Origin: Myxococcales bacterium
Lineage (GTDB): Bacteria; Myxococcota_A; Polyangia; Nannocystales; Nannocystaceae
NCBI GenBank assembly: GCA_020431135.1
Contig: JAGQIT010000190.1
Location: 1-22,813, forward strand
Length of the DNA: 22,813 bases
Direction of reading: 5' to 3'
Part shown: positions 14,581 through 21,269 of the stretch, one piece after another
Position numbering within the stretch: the stretch's first letter is position 1
How the letters are laid out: each line of letters opens with the position of its first letter
Notes under the pieces: model-generated
What the model was told of the DNA's origin: nothing
Seen by the model: the letters and a program-made list of their open reading frames with translations, nothing else
The model's database searches: none
Made by a program: the position numbers and the translations under genes

Positions 14581-14610
14581 ACGAAAGCAGGGCGCGGCGC
14601 TCGGTGTCAA
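14581..14610 (-). promoter_or_regulatory. Candidate promoter for the FAD oxidoreductase gene
   Basis: On the minus strand a consensus TTGACA (14610-14605) is followed after 18 nt by TTTCGT (14586-14581), which matches the -10 poorly. The hexamer ends 7 nt before ATG 14573, so transcription would start at or next to the start codon. The -35 is strong and the -10 weak. Confidence 0.35.
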
Positions 14611-14697
14611 TCCCGCGCCCCGAGCGATCGGCCTGCGGCGGCGGTCCCGGGCGCCCGCCCATCGCACCCCTCCGCCCTGCTCGCCGCGACAGAACGC

Positions 14698-14758
14698 CGC
14701 TCTCGCCGTAGGTCTCGCCGGGCTCCGCCGCCTGCCGCGGTCTTGTCGGGCGAGAGCG
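14698..14758. repeat. 10-bp inverted repeat downstream of the large lipoprotein gene
   Basis: CGCTCTCGCC (14698-14707) and GGCGAGAGCG (14749-14758) are exact reverse complements separated by 41 nt, starting 16 nt past the stop codon of the minus-strand gene ending at 14775. It may act as a termination or mRNA-stabilising structure; there is no T-run. Confidence 0.4.
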
Positions 14759-14774
14759 TCAACGCCGAGAACTG

Positions 14775-17492
14775 CTAGCCGCCGACGCCGAGCTCCCGTC
14801 TCACCGCGTCCATCACGCAGGCCTCATACTCCGCCTGGCAGCGCGCGTTGCAGGCCGCGAGCGCCGCGTTACCTGGCTCCTCCATCAGGTTCGGCGAGCC
14901 GGGCTGGGCGGCGGCCGTCACCGCGTCCGCGAAGAGCTCCATCACGCGCTCGCGCTCCTCGCATGTACACGCGCAGCCCTCGATCGCCCCCGGCGAGCTG
15001 TCCGAAAAGCCACCTCCGGGCGTCGCACGCTCCTCCGCCGCCGGAGCACCCTCCCCCCCGCCCGCAAACGCGTCGCCCGGCGTCGGCGCGCCGCCCTCCT
15101 CGGCCTCACCTTCGCCCCAGCCCGCGCGCGCCGTGTTCTCGAGGGCGTAGGCCCAGCCGAAGGGCGTCGTCATCTCGACATCGAGGACGCCGCGCTCGGG
15201 GCACGCGGCCGCCCGCAGCGCCGCCTCGTCGCCCCCCGTCGTCGGTCCGATGCGGGCGAGCTCGCGCTGAAAGGAGGCGAGCTCGAGGATGCAGTACTCC
15301 CCGCGGGCCCGCAGCGCGAGGCGCCGGTCGTCGAAGGCGACGACGTCGATCTTGAGCGGCCTCGCCTCGCCCTCGTCGTCGGGGACCGGCGTGAAGTAGC
15401 GCGCACGATCCCGATCGTGACCGCCGACGAAGGCCGCCGCGGCGCCGGTCTGACCGAAGGCGACGGGCTCGGGGAAGGTCAGCAGGAAGGTCTCTTCGGG
15501 CGCGTCGGACTCGGGCGCGCCGGCAGCGTAGCTGTAGAGCGCCAGGCCGATGAGACCCCGGGCGTCGACGTCGTCGAGGGCCAGCGCCGGGATCATGGTC
15601 GAGCCGAGCTCGTCCTCGCGGCCCGCGAGCGCAGCGATTACGGCCGCGGGCGTCGCCGCCTCCGCGCCGGCGGTCGGCAGCGCGGTCCGGTCCCCTCGAC
15701 CGACGGCGCCGTGCAGCCCGCCGAAGATGTGCCCCGAACGCCGACTGAGACCCCCGCCCGAGCTCGCGGGGGCCGTCGCCGCCCCGCCCGGAGCGCCGCC
15801 GCCCGACCCAGTCGATGGCGTTGTCGACATGATCGTCTGCTCGAAGCCGAAGCTCAGCTTGAACGACTCGCGCCGCCCGACGGTCGCGGTGTCGATCTTC
15901 GTCGGCCCGTAGGCGGCGGTGTAGATCACCTTGAAGCTCGATCCGGCGGCCGGCTTGTTGCGCTCGAGCGCCCACGACTTCAGCGGAGCCCCGCCGCGAC
16001 GGAGCGCCCGGTGAGAGAGCAGGCAGGCGCTGGGCTTGCTCGTGCCGCGGCGCCGCAGCTCGTCCTTGTAGCAGTCGAAGGGCGCGGCCGCGTCGACGCG
16101 CGAGCGCCCGAGCCACAGCCCGTCCAGGACATCCGACGAGCGCGCCCCCCCGAGCACCCGCACGCTGGCCTCCTTGCCGGTCCCGCCGGTCTCGACCGTG
16201 ACCTCAAAGCAGCGCGCGCTGAGGGGGTCGAGGTCGAGCTCGTACTCGACGAGGGGACCGCGCTCCGAGAGCGTGATCTGCTCACAGCCGCCCTCGTAGA
16301 CGGTCTCGATCCAGCCGCGCTCCCCGACCACGACCTTCGCCGTGTCGCGCCGGTAGTAGCGCCACGACGACGGCCAGCGCGAGTGCCCCCAGGTCGTGTA
16401 CTCGGCGATGAACTCGGCGAACACACGGCCGAGCGGCGCGCCGACCGAGGGGCTCGTCTGGAGGCGCTCGTCCAGCCAGCGCGCGAAGTCGGAGGTCCCC
16501 TTCGCCATCGGCACGGGATGCCCGGCGAGCTGCCCCAGCAGCAGGTGAGGCCGCCCGCGGGGTCCGAAGCGCTCGGCGAGGTAGCGCCAGAAGCCGCCCG
16601 TCTGATAGTCCCAGAGCGTCTCGTCCTTGGCGGCGGGATCGTCCCGATAGCGCGCCCCGAAGGAGTAGTGCGTCCACTCGTCGACCGGCAGCGACCAGTC
16701 GTAGGGGCGCGCGCCGCTCGGGCGCACCGCGTGCGGCACGGAGGCGATGATCGACGTCCCCACGGCCGGGCCGTGCTTGGGGTGCGCCGCGACGCGCATG
16801 GCGGCGAAGGCGTCCGGGATGCCCTCCGTGACCCAATACACCCCGCGCTTGCCCTTCGTCCCGCCCGCGCTGATGGCGTCGACCGAGCTGTCGAGCGGCG
16901 CGTCGATCAGCAGCGCGTGCACGAGCTCGTGGTGGAGCGACCAGTAGAGGAGCGTGTCATTGGCCGTGCTGGCGTGCTGGACGTTGATCTCGATCCACCC
17001 GACCGCGTTCGTGTCGCCGAAAGGCGGCGACTGGGTCGTGGCGAACGGGCTCCCAGACGAGTGCGCGTAGACGCGGTAGAAGGGCGCGCCGGAGGTCGCG
17101 TCGTGGAACAGCGCCAGCCGCGGCGGCTTCGCTAGCGGCCAGCGCTGGAGCTCGAGCGCCGCCTCGTGCAGAGCGCCCTCGATCACCGCGCGCTTGGCCG
17201 CCGGGACGCAGTCGTTCTTCGCCGCGCGGTAGCTCGGTGTCCCCAGCGATGACTCGCGCTGATCGATGTTCGCCAGCTCCGTCGGCGCGTCGGCGTAGTC
17301 CTGGAGCGTCTTCCCGCCAGGCGCGCCGCAGAACACCCGGAACTCGCTCGTCGGCCACTTCCCGGCGGCTGCTGGCGACGACTTCTTGGGCGCGGGCGTC
17401 GGGCGCTCGGGCGCCGGCTCGCCCCCGCAGGCGAGGGCCGTGAGCGCGAGCATGAGCGCCGCGGCGCGGGCGACAGAGATGAGGGCGCGCAT
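14775..17492 (-). CDS. Large lipoprotein with gluzincin-like HExxH...TEG site and Cys-rich tail (905 aa)
   Basis: ATG 17492 gives a short Arg-containing N-terminus, a hydrophobic core and LACGGE (Cys22), a plausible though imperfect lipobox; the longer frame to 17639 begins with an Arg-rich string. A Pro/Lys linker follows. Residues 187-192 (HHELVH) and VYWVTEGIPDAFAAM (Glu223) form a gluzincin-like zinc site, the same arrangement as the peptidase at the left edge of the window. Later regions include beta-rich domains (for example CEQITLSERGPLVEYELDLD), a Gly/Ser/Ala-rich linker after SGSGGGAPGGAATAPASS, and further soluble domains. The end carries a Cys cluster (EGCACTCEERE, then CNARCQAEYEAC). 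I infer a surface or periplasmic metallopeptidase. It is divergent from the cyclase gene. Confidence 0.8.
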   Translation of the reverse strand: MRALISVARAAALMLALTALACGGEPAPERPTPAPKKSSPAAAGKWPTSEFRVFCGAPGGKTLQDYADAPTELANIDQRESSLGTPSYRAAKNDCVPAAKRAVIEGALHEAALELQRWPLAKPPRLALFHDATSGAPFYRVYAHSSGSPFATTQSPPFGDTNAVGWIEINVQHASTANDTLLYWSLHHELVHALLIDAPLDSSVDAISAGGTKGKRGVYWVTEGIPDAFAAMRVAAHPKHGPAVGTSIIASVPHAVRPSGARPYDWSLPVDEWTHYSFGARYRDDPAAKDETLWDYQTGGFWRYLAERFGPRGRPHLLLGQLAGHPVPMAKGTSDFARWLDERLQTSPSVGAPLGRVFAEFIAEYTTWGHSRWPSSWRYYRRDTAKVVVGERGWIETVYEGGCEQITLSERGPLVEYELDLDPLSARCFEVTVETGGTGKEASVRVLGGARSSDVLDGLWLGRSRVDAAAPFDCYKDELRRRGTSKPSACLLSHRALRRGGAPLKSWALERNKPAAGSSFKVIYTAAYGPTKIDTATVGRRESFKLSFGFEQTIMSTTPSTGSGGGAPGGAATAPASSGGGLSRRSGHIFGGLHGAVGRGDRTALPTAGAEAATPAAVIAALAGREDELGSTMIPALALDDVDARGLIGLALYSYAAGAPESDAPEETFLLTFPEPVAFGQTGAAAAFVGGHDRDRARYFTPVPDDEGEARPLKIDVVAFDDRRLALRARGEYCILELASFQRELARIGPTTGGDEAALRAAACPERGVLDVEMTTPFGWAYALENTARAGWGEGEAEEGGAPTPGDAFAGGGEGAPAAEERATPGGGFSDSSPGAIEGCACTCEERERVMELFADAVTAAAQPGSPNLMEEPGNAALAACNARCQAEYEACVMDAVRRELGVGG

Positions 17493-17500
17493 CACCGGCG

Positions 17501-17506
17501 ATGCTA
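17501..17506 (-). promoter_or_regulatory. Candidate extended -10 giving a leaderless mRNA for the large lipoprotein
   Basis: The minus strand reads TGC-TAGCAT followed by exactly 8 nt and ATG 17492, so the expected transcription start falls at the start codon and no Shine-Dalgarno is present. This matches the geometry at 9147-9161. No -35 box is recognised. Confidence 0.4.
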
Positions 17507-17710
17507 GCAGCCCGTGCAGCGCGCTCACGCCTCGTCCGAGAGCGTCCGCGCGGGGTGCATGCCGCGAAGCGCGTCGTGGCGCCTGGGGCTCGCGGCGACG
17601 CCGGCGACGCCCCGCCAACCTGGCGTACGAGCCGCCCAACCGACGAACGGCGATATCAAGCGAGGGCGCGCGAGACCGCTGCCACGAGCGTCTAGACGCC
17701 CGCGCCCTGG

Positions 17711-17716
17711 TATCCT
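17711..17716 (+). promoter_or_regulatory. Extended -10-like element upstream of the adenylate cyclase gene
   Basis: TGG-TATCCT (TG 17708-17709, hexamer 17711-17716) fits TGnTAnnnT and lies 30 nt before ATG 17747. A CGGAG ribosome-site candidate lies just upstream of the ATG. It shares the divergent intergenic region with the lipoprotein promoter. Confidence 0.35.
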
Positions 17717-17746
17717 CAGAGCCGCGCCGCGTCGCCCGGCGGAGCG

Positions 17747-19060
17747 ATGGACATGACCGAGCCCGAACACTCGCTGCTCGAGGCCCGCATCTTCGAACGC
17801 GAGCTCGACCGCGAGCTCTTGGCGATGGAGCGCCTGCGGGCGACCCTCACGGCCGCCTTCATCGCCTTCACGGTGGTCTTCCTCGCCCTCGTCTTCGCGA
17901 TCCGCGCGGCGGACTTCGAGGCGGCGCTGCGCTACCCGGCGAGCCGCTGGCTCCTGCTCCTCGCGCCAGCGCTCTACATCCCCGTCGTCCTCGCCCTGCG
18001 CCGGCACATCGACCGCCGCGCCGCCGCCCACCTCCCCGTCGATCGCTGGCGCCGCTACGCCGCCGCGGTCTTCGAGATCAGCCTGCCGACGATCGCCACC
18101 GCCCTCTTCGTCGAGCTCGCCGGCCCCGCCGCGGGGCTGCACAGCCCGCCGGTGATGCTCTACCCGCTGCTCATCGTCCTGTGGACCCTCGCCCTCGACT
18201 GGCGCGTCTGCCTCGTCGCCGGCTTCGTCGGCGCCGCCCAGTTCTTCGCGCTCTTCGCCGCGAACGCGCCGGCCCTGGCCGCGGAGCAGCCCAACTCGGT
18301 GCTCTCCGCGACCGCCCCCTTCGTCATCCGCGCGACGATCATCATGGCCACCGGGGTGATCGCCGCGCTCGTCGCCTCGCAGCTGCGCCGCCGCGTGATC
18401 GCCTCGCTGCGCGCCGCCCACAGCCAGGCCCGCCTGCGCCGCGTCTTCGGTCAGCACGTCTCGCCAGAGATCGTCGAGGCGATCCTCGACCGCGGCGCCG
18501 CCGACGAGCCGACGTCGCGCCAGGTCTGCGTCATGTTCTTCGACGTCCGCGGCTTCACGAGCTTCGCCGAGTCGCACACGCCGGCCGAGGTCGTCGCCTT
18601 CCTCGACCGCCTCTTCGCGCCGCTCCTCGAGGAGGTCAGCCGCCACGGCGGCGTCGTCAACAAGCTCCTCGGCGACGGCTTCATGGCGATCTTCGGCGCC
18701 CCCGTCGACGACCCCCAGCCCGAGGCGAGCGCCATCGCGGCCGCCCGCGCGCTCCTCGAGATCGTCGACGACCTCGTCGCCCGCGGCGTTCTCCCGCCGA
18801 CCGAGGTCGGCGTCGGCCTCCACGCCGGACCGGCGATCACCGGCAACGTCGGCTCCGAGCGCCGCAAGGAGTACACGGTGATCGGCGACACCGTGAACCT
18901 CGCGTCGCGCATCGAGGGGCTCAACAAGCGCTTCGGCGCGAGGATCCTCGCCTCCGTCGCGGTCGTCGAGGCGGCCGGGGTCGTCGACGCCTGCGAGCCC
19001 CTGGGGGCGGTCGAGATCCGCGGACGCGCCGAGCCGGCGACGCTCTTCCGCCTCGCCTAG
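17747..19060 (+). CDS. Membrane class III adenylate cyclase (437 aa)
   Basis: The N-terminal half has about six transmembrane helices (about 33-53, 67-85, 105-125, 135-152, 155-172 and 190-212) and is followed by a short linker helix and the cyclase homology domain (about 255-437). All catalytic positions are present: the two metal-binding Asp in FFDVRGFTSF (D266) and NKLLGDGFMAIFG (D310), the adenine-selecting pair in RKEYTVIGDTVN (K374, D381), and the transition-state Asn384 and Arg388 in NLASRIEGL. The Lys-Asp pair predicts ATP as substrate and cAMP as product. The membrane part resembles the six-helix domains of bacterial cyclases and has no other recognised sensor. ATG 17747 has a CGGAG ribosome site close upstream; a Met two residues later is an alternative. 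Confidence 0.93.
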   Translation: MDMTEPEHSLLEARIFERELDRELLAMERLRATLTAAFIAFTVVFLALVFAIRAADFEAALRYPASRWLLLLAPALYIPVVLALRRHIDRRAAAHLPVDRWRRYAAAVFEISLPTIATALFVELAGPAAGLHSPPVMLYPLLIVLWTLALDWRVCLVAGFVGAAQFFALFAANAPALAAEQPNSVLSATAPFVIRATIIMATGVIAALVASQLRRRVIASLRAAHSQARLRRVFGQHVSPEIVEAILDRGAADEPTSRQVCVMFFDVRGFTSFAESHTPAEVVAFLDRLFAPLLEEVSRHGGVVNKLLGDGFMAIFGAPVDDPQPEASAIAAARALLEIVDDLVARGVLPPTEVGVGLHAGPAITGNVGSERRKEYTVIGDTVNLASRIEGLNKRFGARILASVAVVEAAGVVDACEPLGAVEIRGRAEPATLFRLA

Positions 19061-19298
19061 CGAGGAGCGCCGCGGCCGCGGACTCGTGCGCCCGAGCCCG
19101 AGGGGGCACGCGCCACGCGAGCGAGCCGGCGAGCACCTCCAGCCGCGGGCCTCAAGCAGCCTGTCTGATCATTCAGACCTCGACCCTGCCACGGGGCCGC
19201 GCGCTCGAAGGCGCCCGCCTCCGCGAGTGTCCCCCTCGCCGTCGCGGCCGACCGCGAGCCCGCCGCTCAGACTATGCACATTTAATTCGATCAACACC

Positions 19299-19327
19299 TT
19301 GACTATCCACCTGGCCTCCGTTACATC
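19299..19327 (+). promoter_or_regulatory. Candidate promoter upstream of the EF-Tu paralog leader
   Basis: TTGACT (19299-19304), a 17-nt spacer and TACATC (19322-19327) lie in an AT-rich patch that is otherwise rare in this DNA. A strong ribosome site (GGAAGGAG) and a short frame follow 45-60 nt downstream, consistent with a transcribed leader. Confidence 0.45.
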
Positions 19328-19386
19328 AAGGCAGCCGCACTCCGCGGCGCCCCTGGACCCCCGACCCGAAGGAAGGAGACAAGCAG

Positions 19387-19449
19387 ATGAACGCGACGTG
19401 CCGATCTGATGTTTGGCTCCGTGGGTCGAGCGAGCGCCTGGGCGCCTAA
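19387..19449 (+). CDS. Possible 20-aa leader peptide upstream of the EF-Tu paralog
   Basis: ATG 19387 is preceded by GGAAGGAG at ideal spacing, one of the strongest ribosome sites in the window. The frame runs 20 codons (MNATCRSDVWLRG... to TAA 19447-19449). A GCGCCT-aag-AGGCGC hairpin (19442-19456) overlaps the stop codon, and a GC hairpin with a following T-run lies about 45 nt downstream. No known attenuator peptide pattern, such as a run of one amino acid, is seen. It may be a regulatory leader or a chance frame; the ribosome site is the only strong evidence. Confidence 0.35.
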   Translation: MNATCRSDVWLRGSSERLGA

Positions 19450-19489
19450 GAGGCGCAGCGAACGTGAGACCCGCGGAGCGGACGTAGGA

Positions 19490-19518
19490 CCCTCTGCGGC
19501 GCCGCAGGGCCGTCTTTT
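19490..19518 (+). terminator. Possible intrinsic terminator or attenuator in the tuf leader
   Basis: CCCTCTGCGGCGCCGCAGGG can fold into a GC stem (with a small bulge) and is followed by CCGTCTTTT. The T-run is short and offset, so termination may be partial. Its place between a candidate promoter and the EF-Tu gene suggests either an attenuator or the end of a small RNA. Confidence 0.35.
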
Positions 19519-19680
19519 GGCGGTTCTCGGCCCACCTGACGCCGCCCACGACAGGGACCGCCGACGCGGCGGCCCCGGCGAGGGGGCGCGACGAGCCTAG
19601 GCCTCGGACCCCGAGCGACGCGCGCGAGCGCGCCACGCCCGGAGCTGACGCCCGCGCCGCCGCGCACCGGCGCACCTATG

Positions 19681-19705
19681 TGTGGTCATTCCACGAATGG
19701 CCACA
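19681..19705 (+). repeat. 11-bp hairpin with 3-nt loop upstream of the EF-Tu paralog
   Basis: TGTGGTCATTC (19681-19691) pairs with GAATGGCCACA (19695-19705) around CAC, with a single G-U pair. It lies 102 nt before ATG 19808 and has moderate GC content, so such a long match is not expected by chance here. It may be an RNA structural element or an operator. Confidence 0.5.
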
Positions 19706-19807
19706 GTTGACCCCGGCGCGCCCGCGCGGCGCCGCCGAAGGACCCACTATTGCGCGCTCTCTCAGGCTGACGGCCCGGAAAGACGGGCGAGGAGAAGCAA
19801 CAGTCCA

Positions 19808-20962
19808 ATGCACACCAAGCAGCACCTGAACGTCGGGACGATCGGCCACGTCGACCACGGCAAGACGACCCTCACCGCCGCCCTCACCAAGGTCGCGGCC
19901 GCCCTCTACGGCGGCGCGGCCCGGGCGTTCGACGAGATCGACAACGCCAAGGAGGAGCGCGAGCGCGGGATCACGATCTCGGCCTCGCACGTCGAGTACG
20001 AGTCGGAGCGCCGCCACTACGCGCACATCGACTGCCCCGGTCACGCCGACTACATCAAGAACATGATCACCGGCGCCTCGCAGATGGACGGGGCGATCCT
20101 CCTGGTCGACGCCAGCCAGGGCCCGGAGAAGCAGACGGTCGAGCACATCCTCCTCGCCCGCCAGGTCAACGTCGGTCAGATGATCGTCTTCGTCAACAAG
20201 TGCGACGTCGCCGACGAGGAGATGATCGAGCTCATCGAGATGGAGGTCGCGGAGATGCTCGAGGCCCAGGGCTTCGAGGGCTGCCCCTTCGTCAAGGGCT
20301 CGGCGCTCCTGGCCCTCGAGGGGGAGTCGACCGAGTGCATCGTCGAGCTCCTGCGGACGATGGACGAGCACTTCACGGTGCCCGTCCGCGACGAGGCCGG
20401 CCCCTTCATGATGCCGATCGAGGGGGTCTGCACGATCCCTGGGCGCGGCACGGTGATCACCGGCCGCGTCGAGCGGGGGACCCTCGTCCGCGGGGCGCAG
20501 GTCCAGGTGATCGGGCGCAAGGGCGGGAGCCCGGAGCCGGTGGTCGTCACCGGGATCCAGGCGTTTCACCGCGACATCCCGGCCGCCAAGGCGGGCCTCA
20601 ACGTCGGCATGCTCCTGCGCGGAGTCGGCCGCGACGAGGTCCAGCGCGGTCAGGTGGCGATCGCCCCCGACTCGATCCACCCGCACGCCGCGGGCCGGGC
20701 CGAGATCTTCACGCTCACCGCCAAGGAGGGCGGGCGGCACACGGGCTTCGGCACGGGCTACCGGCCGCAGTTCTACTTCGGCGCCGCGGACGTCACGGCG
20801 ACCGTCGACGTCGGTGAGAGCGGCTCGGTGAACCCGGGCGATCGCGCGGAGGTCTCCTTCACCCTCGCCTACCCCGTCGCCTGCGAGCCGGGCATGCGCT
20901 TCGCCATCCGCGAGGGCGGCAAGACGGTCGGCGCCGGCGTCGTCCTCGAGGTGAGGACGTAG
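19808..20962 (+). CDS. tuf: Divergent elongation factor Tu paralog (384 aa)
   Basis: A translation GTPase of the EF-Tu family that would carry aminoacyl-tRNA to the ribosome. G motifs are intact: GHVDHGKT (13-20), RGITI with the switch I Thr, DCPGH (75-79), NKCD (130-133) and GSAL (164-167). Domains 2 and 3 are complete (GRGTVITGRVERG, EGGRHTGF, YRPQFYF, FAIREGGKTVGAG). It is about 10 residues shorter than E. coli EF-Tu and departs from near-invariant positions: AATDGPMPQT is DASQGPEKQT (101-110), the kirromycin-contact Tyr160 is Gln154, and the tRNA-end Glu259 and Arg262 are Gln251 and His254. The gene stands alone, not in the rpsL-fusA or tRNA-tufB context. ATG 19808 matches the family start, with GAGGAG 13 nt upstream. 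Confidence 0.9.
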   Translation: MHTKQHLNVGTIGHVDHGKTTLTAALTKVAAALYGGAARAFDEIDNAKEERERGITISASHVEYESERRHYAHIDCPGHADYIKNMITGASQMDGAILLVDASQGPEKQTVEHILLARQVNVGQMIVFVNKCDVADEEMIELIEMEVAEMLEAQGFEGCPFVKGSALLALEGESTECIVELLRTMDEHFTVPVRDEAGPFMMPIEGVCTIPGRGTVITGRVERGTLVRGAQVQVIGRKGGSPEPVVVTGIQAFHRDIPAAKAGLNVGMLLRGVGRDEVQRGQVAIAPDSIHPHAAGRAEIFTLTAKEGGRHTGFGTGYRPQFYFGAADVTATVDVGESGSVNPGDRAEVSFTLAYPVACEPGMRFAIREGGKTVGAGVVLEVRT

Positions 20963-20982
20963 GAGCACAATCAACACCAACC

Positions 20983-21024
20983 GAGAGCCCCGACGCCCGC
21001 CTGAGCGTCGGGGCTCTCTCCCTT
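20983..21024 (+). terminator. Strong terminator hairpin after the EF-Tu paralog
   Basis: GAGAGCCCCGACGC (20983-20996) pairs perfectly over 14 bp with GCGTCGGGGCTCTC (21005-21018), with an 8-nt loop, followed by TCCCTT. It starts 20 nt after the tuf stop codon. The T-tract is short, as is common in very GC-rich genomes. It separates tuf from the downstream peptidase gene. Confidence 0.8.
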
Positions 21025-21108
21025 GGTTCGACGCGGCCCGACCTCGCAGAGAAGGGGGTCGCAGCGCTCGCGGCAAAAATCCCCCGCGCGCACTGCACGA
21101 TTTTCGCT

Positions 21109-21136
21109 TTGGCGCCAGCGACGGGCCTCCTAGCGT
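21109..21136 (+). promoter_or_regulatory. Candidate promoter for the C39-like peptidase gene
   Basis: TTGGCG (21109-21114), a 16-nt spacer and TAGCGT (21131-21136) follow an AT-richer stretch (AAAAAT, TTTTCGCTTT). The resulting leader to ATG 21270 would be about 125 nt. Weak match; it is the best candidate in the 307-bp gap (20963-21269), which otherwise holds only the terminator. Confidence 0.3.
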
Positions 21137-21269
21137 GACCCGGCCAAAGGGGCAGCTCGCCGCGCAAGCTCGCCGCGACGAGGTTGAGCCTCAGTCCGCC
21201 CTCTCTCCCCCGAGAGCACGCGTGAGCGGAGGCGGCCGACAGCGCGGGCGACCAGACCAGGAGGACAGG

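Larger units (their letters stand above)
19061..19807. other. 747-bp intergenic region and long structured leader of the EF-Tu paralog
   Basis: No full-size gene is supported. It includes a small inverted repeat GTCTGA-TCAT-TCAGAC (19163-19178), an AT-rich patch with a promoter-like TTGACT-N17-TACATC (19299-19327), a 20-codon reading frame with a strong ribosome site (19387-19449), a GC hairpin followed by a short T-run (about 19490-19518), an 11-bp hairpin (19681-19705), and a segment near 19736-19765 resembling part of a glycine riboswitch. If transcription begins near 19335, the mRNA leader would be about 470 nt. Confidence 0.45.

Noticed and set aside
19409..19600. 63-codon frame in the EF-Tu leader
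   Set aside because: Arg-rich, no ribosome site, overlaps predicted hairpins.
19061..19807. tRNA genes upstream of tuf, as in the classical tRNA-tufB arrangement
   Set aside because: No T-loop GGTTCGA-type motif with matching acceptor stem or CCA end could be found by eye.
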